DNA from: Cellvibrionales bacterium UBA2618
Lineage (GTDB): Bacteria; Pseudomonadota; Gammaproteobacteria; Pseudomonadales; Porticoccaceae
DNA: 10,392 bases
Direction of reading: 5' to 3'
Assembly: GCA_002339165.1 (NCBI GenBank)
Contig: DDJS01000143.1
Coordinates: 4,023 to 14,414, forward strand
Below the pieces are notes generated by a model, which had not been told where the DNA came from, ran no database searches, and was given only the letters and a program-made list of their open reading frames with translations. This document shows, in pieces, positions 1 to 8,400 of this stretch (position 1 is the first letter of the stretch; each line of letters starts with the position of its first letter). The translations under genes and the position numbers were made by a program.

Positions 1-1
1 C

Positions 2-55
2 CTTGTTCTTTTGATTGCGCTGCCGTGTAGATTAGAGCCCTGGTTTAGCGATTAA
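2..55 (+). CDS. Possible 3' end of a rightward gene entering the window
   Basis: One of the three rightward frames stays open from the window edge to a TAA at 53-55. It gives 17 residues beginning with a hydrophobic run (LVLLIALPC), as the tail of a membrane protein might. The other two rightward frames stop earlier. If real, its stop would overlap the stop of the convergent small gene at 52-54. Only about 50 bases are visible, so an open frame by chance is quite possible and no function can be given. Confidence 0.15.
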   Translation, partial: LVLLIALPCRLEPWFSD

Positions 56-303
56 TTGATCATTCGTTTTGAAAGCGTTTTGGTCGGGCTATGCAACGAG
101 GTCGTGTCGCTTTCGTAGACAGCTAGGTTCAGAGTATTGGCAATACCGACAATATGCGACCAACTCAAGCGCAGCGAAATGTCGCCGAGAATAAAATGCA
201 CCATGTCACAGTCCTCACACTTCCAGAGTTCGCAATAGGGTGATATAGCGAGAGCTTTGGGCTTGTCTTGGTGGCCTTTGTGGTCTTTATGAGGTGGTAG
301 CAT
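52..303 (-). CDS. Small Cys/His-rich protein of unknown function, likely Fur-regulated
   Basis: An 83-residue protein I cannot name. The N-terminus is rich in His and Lys (HKDHKGH at residues 5-11). A cysteine cluster follows: C24, then C29-E-D-C32, then H36 and a short hydrophobic LGDISLRLS segment (39-47). The C24-x4-C29-x2-C32-x3-H36 spacing suggests a small metal-binding or zinc-ribbon-like fold. There is no signal peptide or membrane helix, so it is probably cytoplasmic. The ATG at 301-303 has a GGGAG about 12 bases upstream (316-320), a somewhat long spacing. A near-consensus Fur box at 329-353 lies just upstream and overlaps a possible TATTAT -10 element, so repression by Fur-iron is expected. 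The pattern loosely recalls small conserved C-x2-C 'FGNI-L-L' proteins of the DUF6686 kind, but that is recall from memory and is not verified. It is probably a real gene because of the motif content, the ribosome binding site and the regulatory site together. Confidence 0.6.
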   Translation of the reverse strand: MLPPHKDHKGHQDKPKALAISPYCELWKCEDCDMVHFILGDISLRLSWSHIVGIANTLNLAVYESDTTSLHSPTKTLSKRMIN

Positions 304-328
304 GGTGTAAGATCACTCCCTTTTTTTT

Positions 329-353
329 GATAATAGCAATGATAATGATTATC
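329..353. promoter_or_regulatory. Fur box (iron-responsive operator)
   Basis: The stretch contains GATAAT at 329-334, the related AGCAAT at 335-340, GATAAT at 341-346, a single G, and the inverted hexamer ATTATC at 348-353. The 19-base segment 335-353 matches 15 of 19 positions of the classical Fur consensus, and the core GATAAT-n-ATTATC inverted pair is perfect. It sits 26-50 bases upstream of the leftward small gene, where it would overlap that gene's promoter. It also lies about 127 bases upstream of the esterase start on the other strand, so control of both genes is possible. The match is seen directly; regulation is inferred. Confidence 0.75.
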
Positions 354-464
354 GATACGGATGGCAAATTAAATTATCTACAGTGTATTGTGCTCGATGG
401 CGGTCTTGTTGCCTGATCAGTCCGTAGGTATCGTGTCTTTTACTTAGATCATGTGCAGTGTTAC

Positions 465-470
465 AGAGGA
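465..470 (+). promoter_or_regulatory. Ribosome binding site that decides the esterase start
   Basis: AGAGGA lies 9 bases before the ATG at 480. An in-frame GTG at 453 gives a longer frame but has no such site. The ATG start also puts the lipoprotein signal at the very N-terminus, as expected. Confidence 0.6.
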
Positions 471-479
471 ATCAAAGCG

Positions 480-2336
480 ATGCATCAGCTCAATCGCGTT
501 CAAACACCGATCCTGTGGTTCACTATTTTAGTGGCTGTTGGCACACTATCGGCCTGTAGTTATCTCGAGGTACCGCATCGCTTTGATGCCGCGCAGCAAG
601 TTTTGACGTCGAGCGGCATCGCCCAAGGGCGATCGATGGATATCGACGAGTCGCAAATAGTCGAGTGGCTCGATATCCCCTACGCTCAACCACCGGTGGC
701 AGAGCTTCGTTGGCGGGCACCGAGGCCATTGGCTGCGACAGATGATTTGATTGTTGCACCAGACACGACTGCCTGCGTGCAGGAGGCCAGCGATTACGGC
801 GGTGTCCCCGGCCGTGGAATGGTAGGTAGCGAAGACTGCCTGTATCTTGACGTCCGAGCCCCCAGCAGGGCGACGTCAAAACGCAATCCTGTGATGTTTT
901 GGATTCATGGCGGTGCCAATGTCTCTGGGGTCAAAGATTACTATGACTTTTCACGCCTAGTGGCGTCCGAAGATGTCGTGGTAGTGACCATTAATTATCG
1001 CCTCGGGCCGCTCGGTTGGTTTACCCATCCCGCCATTCAGGGGCTGCAAGAAGGCATAGACACGGCATCTAATTATGGCACCCTGGATATCATTGAGGCC
1101 TTAAAGTGGGTACAAAAAAATATCGCCAGTTTTGGTGGCGATCCACAAAACGTAACAATTTTTGGTGAATCCGCGGGGGGGCACAACGTCCTCGCCTTGC
1201 TGGCTTCCCCTTTGAGCAGCGGTCTGTACCACCGCGCCATAGCTCAGTCTGGCTACCTGACAAGCGCCACTGTTGACAGTGCGATCAATCGAGATGGTGT
1301 CGATCCTATGGTGCGACGAGGTTCATGGCAGATGGTCGATGCTCTGCTTTTGACCAGTGGCGAGCGCTCAGACGTCCTTCGTCAGGAAGATTGGTCGCTG
1401 CCAGTGTTGCGGGACAAACTCATCTCTACCGACGCCCGAGAATTTTTCCAAGTCTACATCGACAACGCCGAAAATGACTACATGCCGCTGACCACCGCGG
1501 ATGGTGTAGTAATCCCTGTCGAGGGATTGAGGGCGGCATTGGGCGATTCCACCTATGCCAAGCGCGTCCCGGTGATAGCCGGCAGTACTCGAGATGAATT
1601 AACGCTTTGGCTGGGATTGCACCGTTATTTTATGTCGGTATCCTATCCATTTACGCGACTGTTACCGGCAGTAGTACGGGTTAAAAACCCCGAACTTTAT
1701 CAATTTTGGGTCGAGACTCGTTCTCACGCTTGGAAGTTACGGGGTGTCGATGACGCGCTCGATGCTCTGCATAAGGCGGGATACGACAGTCTGTATGCTT
1801 ATCGCTTTGATTGGGACGATCAACAATCGTCGTGGTTTGCCGACTTTCCGGCGTTTATGGGAGCCTCCCACGGTATCGAAATTAGTTTTTTGACGGGTGA
1901 TTACAAGTACGGTCCAATCAGCGATTACATTTATCCACCGAGCATCGCGCGCGATCAGATGGAGGCAACCATGATGTCTGTCTGGGGAGACTTTGCTCGA
2001 TCCTCGAACCCAGCGACGCGCTTATCGAGTAACTGGTTGCAGTATACCCAGAACCAGCGATATTTCTTACGACTGGACAAAGATCGAGATCTAGGGCTCG
2101 AGTCGGAGCGCGATGACATGGACTCATTGTTACTCAAGATCGCGAATACCGACGTTGCTAGCGAGTTAGAGAAATGCATCATTGCGTGGGAATCTCTGAT
2201 CAATGTCGGAAACCCAGAAATTGAGCGCTATCAGGCCTGGGACGACCGGCGCTGCGCGAATTATGACATCGTCTATGAACAACGGCGTATCGCCGATGAA
2301 CTGCGCGAGGCGCATGGCAGTGTGGCCATATTTTGA
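480..2336 (+). CDS. Type-B carboxylesterase, predicted outer-membrane lipoprotein
   Basis: An alpha/beta-hydrolase of the carboxylesterase type-B family (PF00135), expected to hydrolyse carboxylic esters; the natural substrate is unknown. Numbering from the ATG at 480 (618 residues): a signal peptide with hydrophobic core (10-22) ends in the lipobox L-S-A-C26. Ser at +2 of the mature protein predicts export to the outer membrane. Family signatures follow: EDCLYL (118-123), oxyanion-hole HGGA (143-146), nucleophile Ser231 in GESAGG, likely acid Glu373 in STRDE, and likely catalytic His464 in SHGIE. Cys99 and Cys120 match the conserved N-terminal disulfide of the family. All catalytic residues are present and length is slightly above the usual 500-600. 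An in-frame GTG at 453 would add nine residues before the signal; the ATG is preferred for its ribosome binding site. The gene diverges from the small Cys/His gene across a Fur box and is followed 53 bases on by a DoxX-like gene. Family is certain, substrate is not. Confidence 0.93.
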   Translation: MHQLNRVQTPILWFTILVAVGTLSACSYLEVPHRFDAAQQVLTSSGIAQGRSMDIDESQIVEWLDIPYAQPPVAELRWRAPRPLAATDDLIVAPDTTACVQEASDYGGVPGRGMVGSEDCLYLDVRAPSRATSKRNPVMFWIHGGANVSGVKDYYDFSRLVASEDVVVVTINYRLGPLGWFTHPAIQGLQEGIDTASNYGTLDIIEALKWVQKNIASFGGDPQNVTIFGESAGGHNVLALLASPLSSGLYHRAIAQSGYLTSATVDSAINRDGVDPMVRRGSWQMVDALLLTSGERSDVLRQEDWSLPVLRDKLISTDAREFFQVYIDNAENDYMPLTTADGVVIPVEGLRAALGDSTYAKRVPVIAGSTRDELTLWLGLHRYFMSVSYPFTRLLPAVVRVKNPELYQFWVETRSHAWKLRGVDDALDALHKAGYDSLYAYRFDWDDQQSSWFADFPAFMGASHGIEISFLTGDYKYGPISDYIYPPSIARDQMEATMMSVWGDFARSSNPATRLSSNWLQYTQNQRYFLRLDKDRDLGLESERDDMDSLLLKIANTDVASELEKCIIAWESLINVGNPEIERYQAWDDRRCANYDIVYEQRRIADELREAHGSVAIF

Positions 2337-2367
2337 CCATCACCGGTCGGGTAGCAGTCAGCGGGTA

Positions 2368-2387
2368 CGCTGAACAACAGCGGTTGT
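2368..2387 (+). other. Two mutually exclusive small hairpins ahead of the DoxX-like gene
   Basis: CGCTG (2368-2372) pairs with CAGCG (2378-2382) around an AACAA loop. Alternatively ACAAC (2374-2378) pairs with GTTGT (2383-2387) around AGCG. The two stems share bases and cannot coexist. They end three bases before the ATG, and no Shine-Dalgarno sequence is visible there. There is no T-run, so an intrinsic terminator is unlikely. Stems this short can occur by chance. Confidence 0.25.
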
Positions 2388-2389
2388 AA

Positions 2390-2842
2390 ATGGCTTTGAT
2401 GATGCAATTTCTACAACTACCGAAAACACCCCTGAGGGTACTATCATTGCTCGGTCTGGCGGTATTTTTTATCGCCATTGGTTGTGACCATTTCATACGA
2501 CCGAATTTTTACGTCGGTATTATGCCGCCTTATCTGCCGGCCCACCTCGAACTGGTCTATTTGAGTGGTCTCTTTGAGATTCTCGGCGGGATGGCCTTGC
2601 TTATTGACGCCTCACGACGCTTTGCGGGCGTTGGACTTATGGTGCTTTTGGTGGCGGTGTATCCGGCCAATGTGCACATGGCCATGCACCCAGAACTTTT
2701 TCCTGAGCTGGATCTCGCTGCGCTCTACGCACGTCTCGTTCTGCAGTTTGTTTTTTTGTATTGGGTTTATGCCAGCACGCTTGCTACGCCACGTCCGAGG
2801 CAAAATGCCACTGAGATCGAGGATCGATTTACAGTTGATTGA
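2390..2842 (+). CDS. DoxX-like four-helix integral membrane protein
   Basis: A 150-residue inner-membrane protein of the DoxX/DoxX-like group. Four hydrophobic helices are visible at about residues 15-33, 52-72, 78-95 and 108-130, followed by a charged C-terminal tail. Typical group signatures are G-x2-HF-x-P (31-38), PPYLP (46-50), the E-x-LGG turn in helix 2 (63-67) and YPAN (91-94). Members are often annotated as quinone- or redox-associated membrane proteins, but the function of this subtype is not established. An in-frame TAA directly precedes the ATG at 2390, so the start can only be this ATG or those at 2399 and 2402. None has a clear Shine-Dalgarno sequence, so translation may depend on the upstream esterase gene 53 bases away. 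The gene is likely transcribed with the esterase. No metal-binding cluster or signal cleavage site is seen. Confidence 0.85.
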   Translation: MALMMQFLQLPKTPLRVLSLLGLAVFFIAIGCDHFIRPNFYVGIMPPYLPAHLELVYLSGLFEILGGMALLIDASRRFAGVGLMVLLVAVYPANVHMAMHPELFPELDLAALYARLVLQFVFLYWVYASTLATPRPRQNATEIEDRFTVD

Positions 2843-2986
2843 CGCATAATGAGAGAGGGCGCAGAGGCTCGAACCCACCAGTCACATTCAGCGGTTTACA
2901 GCGGCCACTAAATTATCGACACTCTTTGCCTCGGTAACATGAGCGCCGCTTTCACTTTGATCGGGTGTATCTTTGGAGATTACTAA

Positions 2987-4765
2987 ATGACAGTTTATAA
3001 AGTTCCACAAAAGGAATTTGCGTTTATCCTCGACGAGATCGTGGGATATGAAGAACACTGCAAAATGCCGGGTTTCGAAGATGCCAGCCGCGACGTGATT
3101 GATGCGATTTTGCCCGAGGCGGCAAAATTTTTTGAGGACGTGGTCGCGCCCACGAATTATCTCGCCGACTCTCAGGGTACCCAATTAATCGATGGCGTGG
3201 TGCAAACTGCGGCGGCTTTTGATGGTGTTTATCAACAGATGATCGACGGCGGTTGGTGTTGCTTGAACGGCAGCACAGAGTACGGTGGAGCAGGGCTGCC
3301 AGGCGTTATTGATGTGGCCAGCCAAGAGATGTTGCAATCATCCAACAGTGCCTTGAGCCTGCTGCCGATGTTATCCCGCGGAGTGATTCATGCCTTGAAT
3401 TTGTATGGTTCCGACGAGCAAAAAAATACCTATCTGGAAAATATTATTACCGGTGTTTGGTCGGGCACCATGAATCTTACCGAACCCCAGGCGGGCACAG
3501 ATCTGTCGGCAGTGCAGACCAAGGCGACACCAGATGGCGATCACTTTCTCATTAGTGGACAAAAAATTTATATCACCTGGGGAGACCATGAGCTCGCCAA
3601 AAATGTGATTCACTTGGTGTTGGCGCGGATTTCCGGTGCGCCGGAGGGCAACAACGGTATTTCGTTGTTTTTGGTGCCCAAGTATTTGCCCAATACGGAT
3701 GGCAGCATCGGTCGTGCCAACGATGTTCGGGCTGTTGGGATAGAACATAAATTAGGTATCCACGCCAGCCCTACGTGCACCATGGCGTTTGGCGACAATG
3801 GTGGTGCCATCGGTTACCTAGTCGGTCCAGAAAACCGTGGTTTGATGTGTATGTTTTCGATGATGAATAACGCTCGATTGGCTGTTGGCCATCAGGGCAT
3901 TGGGTTGGGTGAGCGCGCTTATCAGCAGGCAGCGGCCTTTGCCGCCGACCGAGTTCAGGGTCGAGTGGCGGGCATGCCCCAAGGTGCGCCAATCATCCAT
4001 CACCCAGACGTAAAACGCATGCTTATGCAAATGCGCGCCCTCACGGAGGGGGGAAGGGCGTTGTCGTTCTATGCGGTAGGCGCCGAGGATCGCAGCCATC
4101 ACCACAGTGACGCTCAACAGCGCGAGCGCGGTGCACTGTGGGTCGAAATGCTGACGCCGCTGGTCAAGGGGTGGTGTTCTGAGGTGTCGATGGAAGTCGC
4201 ATCTCTCGGCGTGCAAGTGCACGGCGGTATGGGCTTTGTCGAGGAAACCGGCGCTGCTCAACATATGCGCGACGCGCGAATATTCCCCATATACGAAGGC
4301 ACTAACGGCATTCAATCACTGGACTTTATTGGTCGAAAATGCCTTCGCGATGGCGGTGAAGGGCTGTCATTGCTGCTTTTGGAAATGGACAGCACCATCG
4401 TTACTTTAACGTCTAAAAGTCCCGCCATTGTGCGGTTGCGCACTGCTCTAGAGCGCAGCGTCACGGATTGCCGTGCGGCCATGGCTCAGGTGTTAGCGAA
4501 TCCCGATGATGCCCCTGCAGTAGCCTATAGTTATCTGATGTTGTTTGGTAATGCGCTGTGTTTTTGGTTGCTGGTGGTGCTGGCTGCCGCAGCCCAGAGG
4601 CGTATTGATGAGGGTGCTACCGATCGCTTTTACAGCCAAAAAATCGCCACAGCTAGTTTCTTTGGCAGTCAGATTTTATCCCGCAATCAAGGCTTATTGC
4701 AGGCCGTTTACGATGGTTCTGCAAGTCTTGACCTGATCGATGCCGGCGATCTTGTGAGTGCTTAA
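2987..4765 (+). CDS. Acyl-CoA dehydrogenase, long DmdC-like type
   Basis: An FAD-dependent acyl-CoA dehydrogenase that inserts a double bond between C2 and C3 of an acyl-CoA and passes electrons to electron-transfer flavoprotein. At 592 residues it belongs to the long form with an extra C-terminal domain, the clade that includes DmdC (3-methylmercaptopropionyl-CoA dehydrogenase) and many FadE-like enzymes of unknown chain-length preference. Visible features: an N-terminal helical domain (about 35-155), the FAD-contact motif MNLTEPQAGTD (162-172), QKIYITWGDHE (192-202) in the middle beta domain, a C-terminal helical domain (about 285-450) with QVHGGMGF (410-417), and the predicted catalytic base Glu437 in IYEGTNGIQ. 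The additional domain occupies about 465-585. GGAG lies 8 bases before the ATG, a good ribosome binding site. The gene stands alone, with 144 bases upstream, and converges on the metH unit. Whether the substrate is a fatty acyl-CoA or a DMSP-derived thioester cannot be decided from sequence alone. Confidence 0.93.
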   Translation: MTVYKVPQKEFAFILDEIVGYEEHCKMPGFEDASRDVIDAILPEAAKFFEDVVAPTNYLADSQGTQLIDGVVQTAAAFDGVYQQMIDGGWCCLNGSTEYGGAGLPGVIDVASQEMLQSSNSALSLLPMLSRGVIHALNLYGSDEQKNTYLENIITGVWSGTMNLTEPQAGTDLSAVQTKATPDGDHFLISGQKIYITWGDHELAKNVIHLVLARISGAPEGNNGISLFLVPKYLPNTDGSIGRANDVRAVGIEHKLGIHASPTCTMAFGDNGGAIGYLVGPENRGLMCMFSMMNNARLAVGHQGIGLGERAYQQAAAFAADRVQGRVAGMPQGAPIIHHPDVKRMLMQMRALTEGGRALSFYAVGAEDRSHHHSDAQQRERGALWVEMLTPLVKGWCSEVSMEVASLGVQVHGGMGFVEETGAAQHMRDARIFPIYEGTNGIQSLDFIGRKCLRDGGEGLSLLLLEMDSTIVTLTSKSPAIVRLRTALERSVTDCRAAMAQVLANPDDAPAVAYSYLMLFGNALCFWLLVVLAAAAQRRIDEGATDRFYSQKIATASFFGSQILSRNQGLLQAVYDGSASLDLIDAGDLVSA

Positions 4766-5146
4766 TGGCGTTTATCCACTGACACTCAAACCGGCTGATT
4801 AGGTCGCCTGCGTACGAGGACATTGAGTCATCACAAGGGTGTTCAGACGCTGAAAAAGGTACCAAGATTGGTGCTTTTTAGGCTTCCTATACGGCTGTTA
4901 AGAGGCAAGGGCGTTTGTGTCTGCGTAGTCTATGCCACTGCGCGTGATGCGCCCAGCCATTCTTGCAAGCGTTATGATGGGTTTTGCAATACCGGCGGTT
5001 GGCAGCAGATCGCACGCGGGTGCCAAGTCTAAAATACAACGGTTAGCTAGCTTGACTTCAAATACTCGGCTATCTGCATCGTCTAGCTGTGGATTTTGGC
5101 TACAACTTTCTATCGAGCGTTTTTGGTACTCTGCGCTTAGTGCTGC
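4766..5146. other. Gene-poor gap between convergent units
   Basis: There is no convincing gene in these 381 bases. They hold the stem-loop at 4854-4879 and two overlapping open frames. Rightward, 4932-5150 would encode 72 residues with a superficially signal-like start but no ribosome binding site. Leftward, 5146-4898 is an 82-codon frame that continues in phase past the stop of the DUF2970 gene and has no ATG until codon 63. The leftward frame has many G-starting codons, as coding DNA does, so it could be a decayed 3' part of a gene. It could equally be a long 3' untranslated region. Confidence 0.4.
4854..4879. terminator. Probable bidirectional rho-independent terminator
   Basis: The arms 4854-4864 and 4869-4879 pair over 11 positions around the loop AGAT, including two G-T wobbles. 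An A-run on the left and a T-run on the right give a T-tract on either strand. It lies 89 bases after the acyl-CoA dehydrogenase stop and would also end transcripts arriving leftward from metH and the DUF2970 gene. The GC content of the stem is modest, so strength is uncertain. Confidence 0.5.
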
Positions 5147-5383
5147 TTAGGCACCAGTGTCGCGAAGCACGAAACCGACGACTAGTGCTATGGTGCAAAT
5201 AAACAGAAACGTGAAAACCACGCCGCCTATAATAAACGCCAGTGGGTTGCCCTGTTCAAAATCGTGTTCGCGGTTTTTGTTTGAATTGACCCCAAGCGCC
5301 GCCCAGAGCACGCTCTTTACCACGCTGCCGAGGCCGTGCTTGGATGGTGAATCGGTATCTAAGCTTTGATCATCTTGACTCAT
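5147..5383 (-). CDS. DUF2970 family small membrane protein
   Basis: A 78-residue protein matching the DUF2970 family (PF11174), short proteobacterial proteins of unknown function. After a polar, acidic N-terminus, the segment SVVKSVLWAALGV (20-32) and the charged N-x-R-x-HDF-x-QGN motif (36-47) are typical. One hydrophobic helix follows at about 49-73, so it is probably anchored in the inner membrane with the charged N-terminal half in the cytoplasm. Length is normal for the family. The ATG at 5381-5383 is preceded by an AGGG-containing sequence at about six bases. It starts 50 bases after the metH stop on the same strand, so co-transcription with metH is likely. A functional link to methionine synthesis is not established. 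The frame stays open past the TAA for another 82 codons, discussed separately. Confidence 0.85.
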   Translation of the reverse strand: MSQDDQSLDTDSPSKHGLGSVVKSVLWAALGVNSNKNREHDFEQGNPLAFIIGGVVFTFLFICTIALVVGFVLRDTGA

Positions 5384-5433
5384 GTGTTGCCCTGCTCTTT
5401 GTTCTCGTCTCTGTCGATATCCATACCAATTTC

Positions 5434-8400
5434 TCAGTCGTTAAGCACTGGCGTCAACCAGCGCGTCATTTGCTCGATACTGATGCCTTTGCGCTCGGCC
5501 AAAGACTCTACTTGATCGTGGCTGATTTTCCCAGTGTTAAAGTACTTTGCGTCGGGATGCGCGTGGTACCACCCGCTGACCGATGCTGCGGGCGACATGG
5601 CAAAGCTCTCGGTCAGCACGATGCCGGTTGCCGATTCGGCGTTCAATAGTTTAAAGAGCGTGGCTTTTTCGCTGTGGTCGGGACACGCGGGGTATCCGGG
5701 TGCTGGACGAATGCCGCGGTATTTTTCACCGATGAGTGCATCATTGTTGAGGTTTTCATTGTCAGCATAGCCCCAGTATTCGCGACGCACGCGTTGGTGC
5801 AAATGCTCGGCAAAGGCCTCTGCCAAGCGGTCGGCAAGCGCCTTGACCATGATCGCGCTGTAGTCGTCTAGGTCGCGCTCATAGCCGGCGGCAAGGTGCT
5901 CGGCACCAATACCAACAGTCACCGCAAAACCGCCTATATAATCGTCGCGACCACTATCTTTGGGCGCTACATAATCGGCTAATGAGCGCAGTTCTTCGCT
6001 GGCACCGGGTTTTTGAATTTGCTGCCTGATGTGATGCAGTACAGCCGTCGGTTGATTGGCGCCAGTCTCGCTATAAATTTCAATATCGTCAGCATTGACA
6101 GTGTTTGCAGGCCATAGCCCGAACACCGCTCGGGCCTCGAGTAATCGTTCTTCGACAATTTTATGGAGCATAGTTTGAGCGTCTTTGAAGAGCGTTGTTG
6201 CGGCGTTCCCTATGACATCATCGGAGAGAATTTTCGGGTATTTGCCGATTAAATCCCAGGTGATAAAAAAGGGGGTCCAATCGATGTACGGAAGCAGGGT
6301 TTTTAGCGGGTAGTCGACGAGAACTTGGTTACCGAGTTGTTTTGGGGTATCGGCCTCGAAATCCTGCCAATTACTTTGCGGTTTTTGTGCTATTGCGTCG
6401 CTGTAGGCGAACAGGGTGCCGCGTCGAGTGCGGTTGGCGGTGCGCTTGCGTACCGCCACATAGTCCTTTTGAATCCCAGCAATAAATTCGCTGCGAGTTT
6501 CCTCACCCATTAGTTTACCCGCGACGCCAACGGCTCGGGATGCGTCGGCCACGTAGATTGCCTGATTGTCCTCATATTGCGGGGCAATTTTGACCGCAGT
6601 ATGGGCCTTTGAGGTGGTCGCTCCGCCAATCAGCAGTGGAATGTTAAAGCCCTGACGTTGCATCTCGCTGCCAACCCGAACCATTTCATCCAACGACGGA
6701 GTTATCAGTCCCGAGAGTCCGATGATATCGACATCCTGATCGCGAGCTTCACGCAGAATTTTTTCTGTGGGTACCATAACCCCGAGGTCTATGACCTCAT
6801 AGTTGTTACACTGCAGCACCACGCCGACGATATTTTTACCGATGTCATGAACATCGCCCTTGACGGTGGCCATCAGTATTTTTCCGTTAGTGCGCGCGCG
6901 GGCATCCTTGTCTTGCTCGATGTAGGGCTGTAAATAGGCCACCGCCTGTTTCATCACGCGGGCGGATTTGACTACCTGCGGTAAAAACATTTTACCGGCA
7001 CCGAATAGATCTCCGACCCGATTCATACCGTCCATGAGTGCGCCTTCGATCACTTGAAGTGGTTTTTCGACTCCCTGCCTAGCCTCCTCTGTGTCCTGCA
7101 CGATAAATTCAGTGATGCCTTTGATCAGCGCGTGCTCAAGGCGTCGGTGAACTGGACGCGAGCGCCATTTAAGGTCTTGACGCACCGTCTGGGTGGTGCC
7201 GTCGTTGCGAAATTTTTCTGCGACATTCACTAGTTTCTCGGTCGCTTGAAGGTTTCGATAAAGAACGACGTCCTCGACCACATCGCGCAGTTCGGTTGAT
7301 AGATCGTCGTACACCGCCAGTTGCCCGGCGTTGACAATGCCCATACTGAGACCCTGACGAATCGCATGGTAGAGAAATACCGAATGAATCGCCTCGCGAA
7401 CTGGATTGTTGCCGCGAAATGAAAAAGACACGTTTGAAATGCCACCGGACACCAAGGCATCCGGTAGATGCCGCTTAATCCAGCCGCTAGCCTCGATAAA
7501 GTCGAGGCCGTAACGGTTGTGCTCATCGATTCCGGTGGCGACGGCAAACACGTTTGGATCGAAAATAATATCCTCTGCTGAAAAGCCAACTTTAGCGATC
7601 AGTAGATCATAGCTGCGCTGGCAGATTTGCTGGCGGCGCTGCAAATTATCTGCCTGCCCAAGCTCATCAAAGGCCATTACCACCACGGCAGCGCCATATT
7701 GCTTGCATAGTCGAGCGCGCTCTAAAAATTCTTCTTCGCCCTCTTTAAGACTGATCGAGTTGACCACTGGCTTACCTTGCACGCACTTCAAACCCGCCTC
7801 GATCACCGACCATTTTGACGAGTCGAGCATCAGCGGCACTCTGGAAATGTCGGGTTCGGATGCCAATAAATTGACAAAAGTGACCATCGCGGGCAGCGAC
7901 TCAAGCATACCCTCATCCATATTAATATCGATGACCTGCGCACCATTGAGCACTTGGTTGCGCGCCACCTCGACCGCTGCAGCGTAGTTTTCTTCCAATA
8001 TAAGCCGTTTAAAAGCGGCAGAACCGGTGACGTTGCAACGTTCGCCAATGTTGACGAACAGCGACTTAGAATCGATATTAAAGGGCTCTAAACCCGATAG
8101 CCTGCAGGCAGGGGGCAGCGTTGGAGGTTTTCGTGGTGCTAAATTGGCGACCGCCTGAGCGATTTTTGAAATGTGCTCGGGTGTGGTGCCGCAGCATCCG
8201 CCGACAATGTTGAGTAAGCCAGATGCGGCAAATTCGGCAATCGTGCGAGCCATATCATCAGGATTTAAGTCGTAACCGCCAAATTCATTGGGCAATCCAG
8301 CATTGGGGTGGGCGCTAACCCAACAGTCGCTGCAGTTGGATAGCTCTAACAGGTGGGGGCGCAGTTCACTGGGCCCCAGCGCGCAGTTCAACCCCACGGC

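Noticed and set aside
453..479. GTG at 453 as start of the esterase
   Set aside because: No ribosome binding site, and it would place nine extra residues before the lipoprotein signal; the ATG at 480 has AGAGGA at the right distance.
2860..2895. On the minus strand, GGGTTCGAGCC resembles a tRNA T-arm loop
   Set aside because: The flanking bases do not form the 5-base T-stem, there is no acceptor stem, anticodon arm or CCA end, and no tRNA shape can be built around it.
4932..5150. Rightward 72-codon ORF with a signal-peptide-like N-terminus
   Set aside because: No ribosome binding site, unconvincing composition after the first 25 residues, and it overlaps the 3' end of the well-supported DUF2970 gene.
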